Notes: a model not told the origin generated them from the sequence alone. A stretch of 11,144 nt of DNA from a bacterium (GCA_027037705.1 JALVYZ010000245.1:1-11144), one strand, 5' to 3'. Counted from the first letter of the stretch, positions 1 through 7,738 are shown. Translations and numbers: made by a program.

Positions 1-29
1 ACGAGTTACGAACAACGATCACGATCCAC
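1..29. repeat. Degenerate decamer-word tract upstream of moaC
   Basis: The bases before the moaC ribosome binding site read as about three ten-base words built on ACGA(G/A)TTACG and ACGATCNACG. The 11-mer ACGAACAACGA at 8-18 recurs exactly at 7854-7864, inside the decamer tract before the M48 protease gene. The tract is cut by the left edge, so its full length is unknown. It is too short to be certain by itself; the shared 11-mer supports it being the same repeat family. Confidence 0.5.
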
Positions 30-42
30 GGAGGATTAAGAA

Positions 43-702
43 ATGTTAACTCATATTGATAAAAATGGTAAAGCAAAAATGATTGATGTTACAAATAAAA
101 GTATTACTTATAGAGTTGCATATGCTGGAGGAAGTGTATTTGTTGGTAGAAAAATTTTAGATTTAATTAAGGATAATGAGATTAAAAAAGGTGATGTATT
201 AAACACATCTAAAATAGCTGGAATTTTAGGAGCAAAAAAGGTTGGAGAATTAATTCCGTTATGTCACCCTTTAAATTTGACTTTTATTGATATTAAATTT
301 CAGTTTGATGAAGATAATGGTAAAATATTGATATTTTCTGAATCAAGAATAAATGCACCAACAGGAGTTGAAATGGAAGCTCTAACAGCGGTGAATTTAG
401 CAGCTTTAACTATTTATGATATGTGCAAAGGAGTAGATAAAAGTATTTATATTGGAGAGAGTTTTTTAATAAAAAAATCAGGTGGTAAAAGTGGATTGTT
501 CAGAAATAAAGAAAAAATCAGAGGAAAAGTGTTGAATGTTAATAAAGATAGCTCTGTTAAAATATTGGGAATTTTGCCAGAACATCTTGAAAATCATGAC
601 ATATTAATAAGTAAAGATAAAGAATTTGTAGTTAAATTAAAGAATAATACGATTTTTTTTAATAAAGATATTGCTCAAGGAGAGGAAGTATGGCTAAAAT
701 AA
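43..702 (+). CDS. moaC: Cyclic pyranopterin monophosphate synthase MoaC with C-terminal extension
   Basis: MoaC converts the GTP-derived cyclic intermediate made by MoaA into cyclic pyranopterin monophosphate, the second molybdopterin precursor step, in the cytoplasm. Residues 1-152 match MoaC throughout: LCHPL at 73-77, GVEMEALTA at 108-116, YDMCK at 125-129 (conserved Asp126 and Lys129), and KSGGKSG at 145-151. The start is supported by GGAGG at 30-34, eight bases before the ATG. MoaC proteins are usually about 160 residues; this one has about 65 extra C-terminal residues (155-219) beginning IRGKVLNVNKD and ending QGEEVWLK. That opening resembles the start of MOSC domains, and the beta-rich pattern with a GEEV ending could also be a TOBE-like fold; I cannot decide. 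The 3' end overlaps mogA by 13 nt. Confidence 0.95.
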   Translation: MLTHIDKNGKAKMIDVTNKSITYRVAYAGGSVFVGRKILDLIKDNEIKKGDVLNTSKIAGILGAKKVGELIPLCHPLNLTFIDIKFQFDEDNGKILIFSESRINAPTGVEMEALTAVNLAALTIYDMCKGVDKSIYIGESFLIKKSGGKSGLFRNKEKIRGKVLNVNKDSSVKILGILPEHLENHDILISKDKEFVVKLKNNTIFFNKDIAQGEEVWLK

Positions 703-1181
703 AATGTGCGATTATAACTTTAAGTGATAAAGGTTCAAGAGGTGAAAGAAAGGATAGAAGTGGAAGTTTATTAAAAGAGTTAGTAGAAAAAGATATAGCA
801 GTTGTTGAATATTACGAAATTATACCTGATGAAAAAGAATTAATTATTCAGCAACTTTTGAGATTTTGTGAAAAAGATAAAGTTGATTTAATTTTAACAA
901 CAGGAGGAACAGGAGTTTCTCCAAGAGATGTTACTCCAGATGCAACAAAAGTTATAATTGAAAAAGAGATTCCTGGATTTGGTGAATTGATGAGAATAGA
1001 GAGTTTAAAAAAAACTCCTCATGCAATTTTATCAAGAGCTACAGCTGGAGTAAGAGGAGAAACATTAATTATTAATCTTCCAGGAAGCCCTAAAGCTGTT
1101 AAAGAATGTTTTAATGCGATAAAAGGAGCAATTCCTCATGCAATTGAGAAAATTAAAGGTAGTGACACCGAGTGCGCATAA
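690..1181 (+). CDS. mogA: Molybdopterin adenylyltransferase (MogA/MoaB family)
   Basis: Members of this family adenylylate molybdopterin with ATP to prepare it for metal insertion by MoeA; in some organisms the product carries tungsten. Family motifs are clear: LTTGGTG at 69-75, SPRDVTPDAT at 77-86, and NLPGSPKAV at 129-137. The 163-residue length is that of single-domain MogA/MoaB proteins. The start ATG overlaps the end of moaC by 13 nt and has a purine-rich AAGGAGAGGAAG just upstream, so coupled translation with moaC is likely. MogA and MoaB cannot be separated reliably by sequence alone; MogA is preferred because the protein is alone in the window. The C-terminal residues KGSDTECA overlap the next gene. 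Confidence 0.92.
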   Translation: MAKIKCAIITLSDKGSRGERKDRSGSLLKELVEKDIAVVEYYEIIPDEKELIIQQLLRFCEKDKVDLILTTGGTGVSPRDVTPDATKVIIEKEIPGFGELMRIESLKKTPHAILSRATAGVRGETLIINLPGSPKAVKECFNAIKGAIPHAIEKIKGSDTECA

Positions 1182-1623
1182 GATTAATCCTATAATTAGA
1201 CCAATGACAGATGATGATATTGATGATGTATTAGATATTGTTAATAACTGGAGCAGAAATCTTTTTTTTGAAGAAATAAATAATCCTTTTTCATATAACT
1301 TTGTGTTAGCATCGAATAATATTATTGTTGGATATTTAAATTTCTGGGTTGTCCCAGATGGAATAGAATTAAATAATATTGCTATACATGAGAATTATAG
1401 GGGAAAAGGTTATGGGAAATTGTTGTTACAATTTTTAATTGAATGTGGTAAGGTGTTTAAAAGTGAAAAAATATTTTTAGAGGTTAAGGAAGACAATCTA
1501 ATAGCTCAAAAATTATATAAAAAGTATGGATTTAAAGAAATTTATATTAGAAAAAATTACTATTCAGATAATAAAGATGCAATTGTAATGGAAAGAAATT
1601 TATATGAAATTTCTAAGAACTAA
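1138..1623 (+). CDS. rimI: RimI-like GNAT N-acetyltransferase
   Basis: This is a GNAT-fold acetyltransferase that transfers acetyl from acetyl-CoA to an N-terminal amine; RimI classically modifies ribosomal protein S18. The acetyl-CoA pyrophosphate loop is RGKGYGK (residues 88-94 from this start), followed by FLEVKEDN (113-120), LYKKYGF (126-132) and YYSDNKDAIVM (141-151), an arrangement typical of RimI. The start is uncertain. ATG 1138 has AAAAGGAG at 1121-1128 but overlaps mogA by 44 nt and gives an N-terminus longer than usual. GTG 1162 (overlap 20 nt) is the main alternative and sits closer to the conserved IIRPMTDDD strand; ATG 1204 would cut into that strand. The 3' end overlaps pyrK by 20 nt. 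Other GNAT substrates cannot be excluded. Confidence 0.85.
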   Translation: MQLRKLKVVTPSAHKINPIIRPMTDDDIDDVLDIVNNWSRNLFFEEINNPFSYNFVLASNNIIVGYLNFWVVPDGIELNNIAIHENYRGKGYGKLLLQFLIECGKVFKSEKIFLEVKEDNLIAQKLYKKYGFKEIYIRKNYYSDNKDAIVMERNLYEISKN

Positions 1624-2338
1624 AATTACTGAAATTAAAAGAATTAAAGATTTAATTATCTTAAAAATTCCATTTAAAAATTTTAATATCCTTCCTGGTC
1701 AATTTTTTATGATTGGGACAGAGAAATCAAATGTACTTTTAAACCGACCATTTAGTGTTTCTGATTTTAATGGAAAGCTTTTAACATTTAGAATTAAAAT
1801 GGTTGGAAAATTCACTAAATTTTTAACTAAATTAAAAAGTGGGGATGAAATAAAAATAATCGGACCATGTGGAAATGGTTTATCTTTTGAAGAATTAAAA
1901 AAGTACGAAAAAATAATTTTAATAGGTGGTGGGATAGGTATAGCTCCCTTAATTTTCTTTAAAACTTTTTTAAAAAAAAGTATAGATTCATATTTGATTT
2001 TTGGCATCCCTTCTAAGAATTATTTATATTTTTTAAATGATATACATTTAGACAATATTATAATTTATACTGAAGATGGTTCTTATGGTAATAAAGGTTT
2101 TCCAGTAAATTATCTTGATAAAATAGAAAACGAAAATACCTTGGTTATTGCCTGTGGACCAGAACCTATGTATAAAGCATTATTGAACAAAAACTTTGAA
2201 ACAAAAGTTTTAGTTGAGCAAAAAATGGCATGTGGTTTTGGGGCATGTTTAGGATGTGTAATAGAAACAATTCATGGATATAAAAGAGTGTGTATAGATG
2301 GACCAGTATTTGATTTGCGAGAAATAAAATGGAAGTAA
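1604..2338 (+). CDS. pyrK: Dihydroorotate dehydrogenase B electron-transfer subunit PyrK
   Basis: PyrK carries FAD and a [2Fe-2S] cluster and passes electrons from the PyrD flavin to NAD+ in the class 1B dihydroorotate dehydrogenase of pyrimidine synthesis. It has the ferredoxin-reductase layout: an FAD-binding barrel with RPFS at 48-51, a nucleotide-binding segment with GGGIGIAPL at 108-116 and ACGPEPM at 183-189, and a C-terminal cluster domain with Cys210, Cys215, Cys218 and Cys230 in CGFGACLGC and RVCIDGPVF. At 244 residues it is a little shorter than many homologues but has every motif. The ATG follows GGAAAGAA at 1590-1597. It overlaps the acetyltransferase gene by 20 nt and pyrD by 10 nt; adjacency to pyrD makes the assignment firm. 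Confidence 0.95.
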   Translation: MKFLRTKITEIKRIKDLIILKIPFKNFNILPGQFFMIGTEKSNVLLNRPFSVSDFNGKLLTFRIKMVGKFTKFLTKLKSGDEIKIIGPCGNGLSFEELKKYEKIILIGGGIGIAPLIFFKTFLKKSIDSYLIFGIPSKNYLYFLNDIHLDNIIIYTEDGSYGNKGFPVNYLDKIENENTLVIACGPEPMYKALLNKNFETKVLVEQKMACGFGACLGCVIETIHGYKRVCIDGPVFDLREIKWK

Positions 2339-3207
2339 ACATAGGAAATTTAAAGTTAAAAAATCCAATAATGACTGCAAGTGGAACATTTGGATATGGT
2401 ATAGAGTATAAAGATTTTATTGATTTAAATATATTAGGAGCAATTGTAACAAAGGGCATATCTTTAGAACCGAAAATTGGGAATCCTCCTCCAAGAATTT
2501 TTGAAGGTAATGGTTATTTGATGAACCATATTGGACTTGAAAATGTTGGAATTGAAGTTTTTCTTAGAGAGAAATTACCTAAAATTGAAAATTTTGATAC
2601 AAAAATAATAGTAAATTTTTTTGGGAATAGTGAAGACGAATATTGCAAAGTTGCTGATATATTATCTAAAAATAAAAGGATTGATGCTCTTGAAGTAAAT
2701 ATTTCCTGTCCAAATGTAAAAAAGGGGGGATTAGAGTTTGGTTTATTCCCTGACGAAGTATTTAATTTAATTAAAAAAATAAAAAAATTTTGTTCAAAAC
2801 CTCTATTAGTAAAGATTTCTCCACAAGTTTCCGATATAATAGGTGTAGCTAATGCAATTGAAGAGGCTGGGGCTGATGCAATTACAGCAATTAATACTAT
2901 TAAAGGTTTACGAATTAATATTGAAAATGAAGAGTATTTTTATGGTGGAATTTCAGGAGAATTTTTAAAACCAGTTGCATTGAGGATAGTGGATGAAATT
3001 ACAAAACATGTTAACATTCCTGTTATAGGTTGTGGAGGAATTAAAGATTTTAAAGATGTTAAAGAGTTTTTACTTGCAGGTGCAAAAGCTGTACAAATTG
3101 GAACATTTAATTTTATTGAACCAGACATTTTACAAAGAATAATCGGAGAATTAGCAGATAATGGATCTGATAAAGAAAATAATATCGGAAATAGAAGATC
3201 TTCCTGA
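2329..3207 (+). CDS. pyrD: Dihydroorotate dehydrogenase (NAD+) catalytic subunit PyrD, class 1B
   Basis: This FMN enzyme oxidises dihydroorotate to orotate, the fourth step of pyrimidine synthesis, in the cytosol with PyrK as electron acceptor. Family motifs in order: NPIMTASGTFGYG (12-24), VTKGIS (40-45), NHIGLEN (66-72), and NISCPN (124-129). Cys127 in the last motif is the catalytic base that marks class 1 (class 2 has Ser). Then come KISP (162-165), NTIKG (189-193), GGISG (206-210) and the FMN phosphate site GCGGI through AVQIGT (234-259). Length 292 is close to the family norm, but the last 15 or so residues are polar, lack family similarity that I recognise, and overlap the following gene by 47 nt. 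The start overlaps pyrK, consistent with making the two subunits together. Confidence 0.96.
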   Translation: MEVNIGNLKLKNPIMTASGTFGYGIEYKDFIDLNILGAIVTKGISLEPKIGNPPPRIFEGNGYLMNHIGLENVGIEVFLREKLPKIENFDTKIIVNFFGNSEDEYCKVADILSKNKRIDALEVNISCPNVKKGGLEFGLFPDEVFNLIKKIKKFCSKPLLVKISPQVSDIIGVANAIEEAGADAITAINTIKGLRINIENEEYFYGGISGEFLKPVALRIVDEITKHVNIPVIGCGGIKDFKDVKEFLLAGAKAVQIGTFNFIEPDILQRIIGELADNGSDKENNIGNRRSS

Positions 3208-5029
3208 ACTTCCAAATGTAGCTTTCAAAATTTTACAGAAAATTGATGACAAGGAGATTAATAATGTTGAGTTATCAAAATATATAGAAATAAGTCCAGC
3301 CTTATCAATTAAAATCCTAAGAATAATAAATTCTTCTTATTATGGCCTCCCACAAAAAGTAAATTCTCTACCACAAGCAATAGGTTTACTTGGAAGAAAA
3401 ACAGTAAGAAATTTAGCTTTAACGATTTTTATATTAAAGAAAATAGTTGATAAATATAGCAAAGAGTATATAGTCTGGGAGAATTTAGTTTATAGTCTTA
3501 TTACAACAAAGTTTTTATCAAAAGTTTCTAAATTAGAAGATAGAAAAGAAGATCTTATTATTACAAATATTTTGATTAATATCCCTTTAATTTTAATATC
3601 TTATCTTGATTTAGGGTCTATAGAAATTATTAAAAATTTTTATACAACAAAAAAGAATAAAAAGATTATAGATGCTTATTTAAAAGTTTTATCAGAAAAA
3701 TGGAATATAGGAGAAAATCTAATTAAAATTTTTCAAGATTTTTATTTATATTGCATTGGAGAAAAAGATGTTGGTTTAGATATTAAATTACTATGTTTTG
3801 CTAATAAAATAGCAAATTTCCTTGCATTAAATGGAGAAGACAGTGAAATTCTGCTTAAAGAAATTGCAAATAATTTCCCAAATTTTTCATTTAGTGAGAA
3901 TTTTTTTCTTTTAATTCAAAAAGAAGCAAATAATATTTTGGAAATTTTTGAGATCCCGGGAGAAAAAGATTTTTATAAAGAAGTATTCATATTTTTTTCT
4001 AAGGCAAATAAAAAAATTTCAGATTTATTAATAGAGAAAGAAAAGTTAATTGATGAAATATCAAATGTTAATAATTTGCTAAGTACAGCATTGAATAATT
4101 CTCCTTTAGGTGTAATTATTTTTGAAAACGAGGTTGCTTCATTAATCAATGTAAACGCATTAGAAATTTTGGAACTTGATTCAAAAAATTTAAATTTTTC
4201 TTTAGATGAGTTTATTGAAAAATATATTGGTAAAGAATTTTTAAATAAAAATTTAGAAAATGTTAAATTAAAATTAGAATTAAAAAATGGCCATCCTGTT
4301 GATTTAACATATTTAGGTTATTCTCATTTAGGAAATATAAAAATTGTTTTTTTAAAATCATTAAAAATTGAAAAACAACTCAAAGAAAAGTATTCTGATT
4401 TAAAAGAAACATATATTCACATTTTAAATTCAGCAGGAGATGGTATTGTTATAACTGATTTAAAATTAAGAATTTTATATGCTAATACCAAATTTTTAAA
4501 TATTTTAAAAGAATATTATGGATTTACAAACAATGTTAAAAATAAAAATTTATTAAAAATTTTGAAGTTAAAAGAAGAGGATATATTAAAACTAAGATCA
4601 GAATTTGTAAAATTAATAACAGATAATAATTCTGAATTAAGAATCGAAGTTGAAAGTAAATTAAAAAAAATTTTTGAATTAACTTGTACAAAATTTATTT
4701 ATTCTGGTTCTATTAATGGAATACAATTTATTATAAGAGATATTTCAGAAATAAAAACTTTAAAAGAAGAATCCATAAAGAATCAAGTTGCAATGGAGCT
4801 TGCTGGCACCACAGCTCATGAATTGAATCAACCTTTAACCACTCTTACTTTATCTTTAGATGTATTAAAGAAAAAAATAAAAGATGAAGATTTGAAAAAA
4901 TATCTTGAAAAAATAGAAAGTTCTGTTAATAAAATATCAACAATAGTTAAAAAATTATCTAAAATTACGAAATATGAAACAAAAACTTACTTTGGAAATG
5001 GTAAAATTATTTCATTAGACAATGATTAA
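3161..5029 (+). CDS. HDOD-PAS-PAS-DHp signalling protein without kinase ATPase domain
   Basis: A cytoplasmic multidomain regulator; no membrane segment is evident. Residues about 5-200 form an HDOD domain, with LPELP, ISPALSIKILRIINSSYYGLP and the AIGLLGRKTVRNLAL segment; HDOD domains lack the HD metal site and are thought to be regulatory. Residues about 305-405 and 410-530 look like two PAS sensor domains (the second has ILNSAGDGIVITDLKLRILYAN). Residues about 535-610 are a histidine-kinase dimerisation helix pair with HELNQPL and phospho-acceptor candidate His553. The protein then ends after YETKTYFGNGKIISLD. The N, G1, F and G2 boxes of the HATPase domain are absent, and plsC starts immediately, leaving no room for a lost domain. 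It may be a phosphorelay or dimerisation element rather than a kinase. The ATG has GGAG at 3145-3148 and overlaps pyrD by 47 nt. Partner and target are unknown. Confidence 0.85.
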   Translation: MDLIKKIISEIEDLPELPNVAFKILQKIDDKEINNVELSKYIEISPALSIKILRIINSSYYGLPQKVNSLPQAIGLLGRKTVRNLALTIFILKKIVDKYSKEYIVWENLVYSLITTKFLSKVSKLEDRKEDLIITNILINIPLILISYLDLGSIEIIKNFYTTKKNKKIIDAYLKVLSEKWNIGENLIKIFQDFYLYCIGEKDVGLDIKLLCFANKIANFLALNGEDSEILLKEIANNFPNFSFSENFFLLIQKEANNILEIFEIPGEKDFYKEVFIFFSKANKKISDLLIEKEKLIDEISNVNNLLSTALNNSPLGVIIFENEVASLINVNALEILELDSKNLNFSLDEFIEKYIGKEFLNKNLENVKLKLELKNGHPVDLTYLGYSHLGNIKIVFLKSLKIEKQLKEKYSDLKETYIHILNSAGDGIVITDLKLRILYANTKFLNILKEYYGFTNNVKNKNLLKILKLKEEDILKLRSEFVKLITDNNSELRIEVESKLKKIFELTCTKFIYSGSINGIQFIIRDISEIKTLKEESIKNQVAMELAGTTAHELNQPLTTLTLSLDVLKKKIKDEDLKKYLEKIESSVNKISTIVKKLSKITKYETKTYFGNGKIISLDND

Positions 5030-5735
5030 AATATATTCAGCACTTTTCTGGATAATCTATGGAATAATAACAATCATTTTGGGTAGTTGTATTTTTATAT
5101 CTTCTATTTTTTTTGATGATAGATTTTTACATAAGATTGGTAAAATATGGGGGAAAATTGCGCTAATTTTAACTTTTACAAAAGTTAATTATCAAGAATT
5201 AAGCGATTTTGATAAAAATGATTCATATATAATTATGCCAAATCATCAATCAGCTTTTGATATTTTTGCTCTATTTGCCTATTTACCTTTAGAATTTAGA
5301 TGGGTATCTAAAAAAGAAAATTTTAAAATTCCTGTAGTAGGTCATGCAATGAAAGTTATGAAAGAAATTTCAGTAGATAGAGGGAATATTAAAGAATTAA
5401 AATCAACAATTGAAGCTATGAAAAGGTGTCTTGAAAGAAAAATATCAGTACTTATTTTCCCAGAAGGTACAAGAAGTAAAGATGGTGAACTTTTATCTTT
5501 TAAAAAGGGAGGTTTTTTTTTAGCAGTTAATTCAAATAAAAAAATTTTACCTGTTGCAATTTGGGGGACAAAAGATATTAATCAAAGAGGTTCATTGCTT
5601 ATTCATCCTTTTAAGAAAGTAAATATTTTAATTGGAGAACCAGTAGATTTAAATTATAAGGGGAAAATTGATGATAAAATGATAAAATTTAGAAAAATTC
5701 TTAATGATTTAATTGAAAAAGCAAAAAATTCTTGA
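5022..5735 (+). CDS. plsC: 1-acyl-sn-glycerol-3-phosphate acyltransferase (PlsC family)
   Basis: PlsC adds the second acyl chain to lysophosphatidic acid to make phosphatidic acid, the common precursor of membrane phospholipids, at the inner face of the cytoplasmic membrane. The catalytic block is NHQSAFD at 74-80 (H75 and D80 of the HX4D motif), the substrate-binding block is FPEGTRS at 146-152, and an ILPVAIWGT segment follows at 175-183. A hydrophobic N-terminal segment (about 5-30) provides membrane attachment. Length 237 is standard. It overlaps the preceding signalling gene by 8 nt and lacks a clear Shine-Dalgarno site, so translational coupling is likely. Its stop codon lies within the -35 box of the downstream tRNA promoter, and no terminator is visible between them. 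Confidence 0.93.
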   Translation: MIKIYSALFWIIYGIITIILGSCIFISSIFFDDRFLHKIGKIWGKIALILTFTKVNYQELSDFDKNDSYIIMPNHQSAFDIFALFAYLPLEFRWVSKKENFKIPVVGHAMKVMKEISVDRGNIKELKSTIEAMKRCLERKISVLIFPEGTRSKDGELLSFKKGGFFLAVNSNKKILPVAIWGTKDINQRGSLLIHPFKKVNILIGEPVDLNYKGKIDDKMIKFRKILNDLIEKAKNS

Positions 5736-5760
5736 CAAATTTTTTAAAATATTTTACTAT
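5732..5760 (+). promoter_or_regulatory. Sigma70-type promoter for the tRNA-fMet unit
   Basis: A perfect -35 box TTGACA (5732-5737) is separated by exactly 17 bases from the -10-like TACTAT (5755-5760). The spacer is AT-only. The predicted start is around 5767, only about 8 bases before the tRNA. The -35 box overlaps the plsC stop codon TGA (5733-5735). The 15-mer TTCTTGACAAATTTT (5729-5743) is repeated exactly at 9468-9482 before fhs. Confidence 0.85.
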
Positions 5761-5774
5761 ACTCCTCACCTTGA

Positions 5775-5852
<78 letters not shown>

Positions 5853-5861
5853 AAAATCATT

Positions 5862-6341
5862 ATGAAATTTTCCAAAATAGAAAAAGAGCTTATAAAGATA
5901 GTTCAGGAAGATATCCCTCATTCTTTAACACCTTTCAAAGATATTGGAAAAAAATTAGGTATTCCAGAAGACGAAGTTATAAATACATTAAATTTTTTTA
6001 AACAAAATGGTATTATTAGAAGATTTGGTGCTGTCCTTAGACATCAAAAAGCAGGTTTAAAAGAAAATGGAATGATTGTCTGGAATATTCCAGATGACAA
6101 AGTGGAAAAAATTGGAAATCAATTTACAAATTTTAAAGAAGTTACTCATTGTTATGAGAGACCACGTTTTGAAGGGTGGGATTACAATGTATATACTATG
6201 GTACATGGAAAATCTAAAAGTGAAATTGAAAATTTTGCAAAAAAACTGTCAGAATTATCAGGAATTAAAGATTACAGGATATTATATAGTTTAAAAGAAT
6301 TTAAAAAATCAAGTATGAAGTATTTTATGGAGGATGTTTAA
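5862..6341 (+). CDS. ahbA/ahbB: Siroheme decarboxylase, Lrp/AsnC-like (AhbA/AhbB/NirDLGH family)
   Basis: Enzymes of this family decarboxylate siroheme to 12,18-didecarboxysiroheme in the alternative haem route (AhbA/AhbB) or on the way to haem d1 (NirDLGH). Residues 1-55 are an AsnC-type winged helix; the fold is shared with Lrp regulators. The family-specific motifs are [13 protein letters not shown] (53-65), THCYERP (95-101) and [11 protein letters not shown] (106-116), which separate it from true Lrp regulators. Only one 159-residue subunit is present; the partner subunit usually found beside it is missing here, so A versus B cannot be fixed. There is no Shine-Dalgarno site: only ten bases separate the encoded tRNA CCA end from the ATG. 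hemL follows after a single base, supporting a tetrapyrrole role. Confidence 0.9.
   Translation: MKFSKIEKELIKIVQEDIPHSLTPFKDIGKKLGIPEDEVINTLNFFKQNGIIRRFGAVLRHQKAGLKENGMIVWNIPDDKVEKIGNQFTNFKEVTHCYERPRFEGWDYNVYTMVHGKSKSEIENFAKKLSELSGIKDYRILYSLKEFKKSSMKYFMEDV
6329..6333 (+). promoter_or_regulatory. Ribosome binding site that fixes the hemL start
   Basis: GGAGG lies in the 3' end of the siroheme decarboxylase gene. An in-frame ATG at 6334 touches this site with no spacer and cannot use it. The ATG at 6343 is nine bases downstream, a workable spacing, and begins MGNKSIELF as expected for HemL. The 6343 start is therefore chosen. Confidence 0.8.
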
Positions 6342-6342
6342 T

Positions 6343-7629
6343 ATGGGGAATAAATCAATAGAACTTTTTGAAATAGCAAATAGATATTTAGTTGGTGGAG
6401 TTAACAGTCCAGTTAGAGCATTTAAATCAGTAGGATTGAAACCTTTATTTATATCAAAAGCCAAAGGAAGTAAAATATATGATGTTGATGGAAATGAATA
6501 TATTGATTATGTTGGTTCATGGGGACCAATGATTTTAGGGCATGCAAATCCTTCAATAATAAATGCCTTAAAAGAACAATTGGAATTTGGAACAAGTTAT
6601 GGAGCTCCTACAGAAAAGGAGATAGAATTAGCAAAATTGATAATAAAAGCATATCCATCAATAGAAAAGGTAAGACTTGTAAATTCTGGAACAGAAGCTA
6701 CAATGAGCGCAATTAGACTTGCAAGAGGTTATACTGAGAGAAAAAAGATTATCAAATTTGAAGGATGTTATCATGGACATGGAGATTCAATGCTTGTTAA
6801 AGCAGGTTCAGGTGCAACAACTCTTGGAATCCCTGATTCCCCAGGTGTTCCAGAAGAATTAGCTCAACTTACTTTAACAGCAAAATTTAATAATATAGAA
6901 TCTGTTAAAAGATTAATTTATGAAAATAAAAATGAAATTGCAGCTATTATTTTAGAGCCGATTCCTGGAAATATGGGAGTTGTTGTTCCAGAAATTGAAT
7001 TTTTAAAAGAATTAAGAGAGATTTGTTCAAATGAAAAAATTATTTTAATATTTGATGAAGTTATGTGTGGTTTTAGAGTTGCTTTTGGAGGGGCACAAGA
7101 ATTATATGGAATTTATGCAGATATTACAACTCTTGGTAAAATTATAGGAGGTGGATTACCTGTGGGAGCCTATGGTGGTAAAAAAGAGATAATGGAAAAA
7201 TTGGCTCCTGAAGGACCTGTTTATCAAGCAGGAACTTTATCTGGAAATCCACTTGCTGTTACCGCTGGAATTGAAACTTTAAAACTTCTTCAGGATAAAA
7301 AAGTTTATGACAAACTTGAGGAAGCATCAAAATATTTAAATGAAAATATGGAAAATATAGCTAAAAGTTTAAATGTGAAATCCAGCTTTAATAGAGTTGG
7401 TTCTATGTTTTCAATGTTTTTTACAGATAAAAAAGTAATAGATTATGAAACCGCTAAAACTTCTGACACTGATAAGTTTGCAAAATATTTTGCGAAAATG
7501 CTTAAAAAAGGAATTTATTTAGCTCCAAGTCAATTTGAAGCAGGATTTTTATCAACTGCTCATACAAAAGAAGATCTTGATAAAACATTAAATGCTTTTG
7601 AAGAAACTTTAAAAGAGTTATTTGAATAA
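6343..7629 (+). CDS. hemL: Glutamate-1-semialdehyde 2,1-aminomutase HemL
   Basis: HemL is a PLP enzyme that converts glutamate-1-semialdehyde into 5-aminolevulinate in the C5 pathway, the first tetrapyrrole building block. The N-terminus [10 protein letters not shown] (residues 18-27) is a HemL hallmark. Other motifs: [16 protein letters not shown] (114-129), CYHGHGD (142-148), FDEVMCGFR (237-245), and [16 protein letters not shown] (264-279), in which Lys266 is the PLP Schiff-base lysine, close to Lys265 of E. coli. Length 428 is full. It follows the siroheme decarboxylase gene with one intervening base, so one transcript supplies the first-precursor enzyme and a late-branch enzyme. The glutamyl-tRNA reductase partner (hemA) is not in the window. 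A 12-bp inverted repeat follows five bases after the stop. Confidence 0.97.
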   Translation: MGNKSIELFEIANRYLVGGVNSPVRAFKSVGLKPLFISKAKGSKIYDVDGNEYIDYVGSWGPMILGHANPSIINALKEQLEFGTSYGAPTEKEIELAKLIIKAYPSIEKVRLVNSGTEATMSAIRLARGYTERKKIIKFEGCYHGHGDSMLVKAGSGATTLGIPDSPGVPEELAQLTLTAKFNNIESVKRLIYENKNEIAAIILEPIPGNMGVVVPEIEFLKELREICSNEKIILIFDEVMCGFRVAFGGAQELYGIYADITTLGKIIGGGLPVGAYGGKKEIMEKLAPEGPVYQAGTLSGNPLAVTAGIETLKLLQDKKVYDKLEEASKYLNENMENIAKSLNVKSSFNRVGSMFSMFFTDKKVIDYETAKTSDTDKFAKYFAKMLKKGIYLAPSQFEAGFLSTAHTKEDLDKTLNAFEETLKELFE

Positions 7630-7634
7630 TGGGC

Positions 7635-7666
7635 TATAGTCTATGGGCAAGAGGCCATAGACTATA
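7635..7666. repeat. Perfect 12-bp inverted repeat after hemL
   Basis: TATAGTCTATGG (7635-7646) and CCATAGACTATA (7655-7666) are perfect reverse complements around an 8-base loop. The RNA could fold into a stable hairpin at the end of hemL. No run of T follows (AACAATGAAA), so it is not a canonical intrinsic terminator; it may be a weak terminator or protect the 3' end. Its arms are made of the seven-base words CTATAGT and CTATGGG, so it may equally be part of the adjoining repeat mosaic. Confidence 0.7.
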
Positions 7667-7670
7667 ACAA

Positions 7671-7738
7671 TGAAAAATGAATAATGAAAAACTAACACTA
7701 ATATAAGATTGAAGGAGGAAGGAAGAAGGTAGAAGATG
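7671..7738. repeat. Two heptamer-word tracts (TGAAAAA and GAAGGAN)
   Basis: Positions 7671-7691 are three consecutive seven-base units: TGAAAAA, TGAATAA, TGAAAAA. After a short unstructured stretch, 7711-7738 is four in-phase units: GAAGGAG, GAAGGAA, GAAGGTA, GAAGATG. Units are tandem but diverged by one to three bases. No coding signal is seen here; a minus-strand open frame crossing it is composed of the repeats. Confidence 0.7.

Noticed and set aside
1699-3215. Minus-strand open frames opposite pyrK and pyrD (1699-2007, 2166-2459, 2940-3215)
   Set aside because: They lie opposite well-supported conserved genes and their translations show no family features; in AT-rich DNA such mirror frames are common.
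5029-5735. Frameshift that removed the ATPase domain of the HDOD-PAS-DHp protein
   Set aside because: The downstream DNA is fully occupied by an intact plsC gene, and no HATPase motifs are readable in any frame there.
5862-6341. Ordinary Lrp/AsnC transcription regulator
   Set aside because: [13 protein letters not shown] and [11 protein letters not shown] are characteristic of siroheme decarboxylases, and hemL follows directly.
6076-6716. Plus-strand frames at 6076-6294 and 6519-6716
   Set aside because: They are out-of-frame readings inside the siroheme decarboxylase and hemL genes, without their own motifs or ribosome sites.
7635-7666. Canonical intrinsic terminator after hemL
   Set aside because: The hairpin is perfect but no T-run follows, and the stem is AT-rich; kept as an inverted repeat only.
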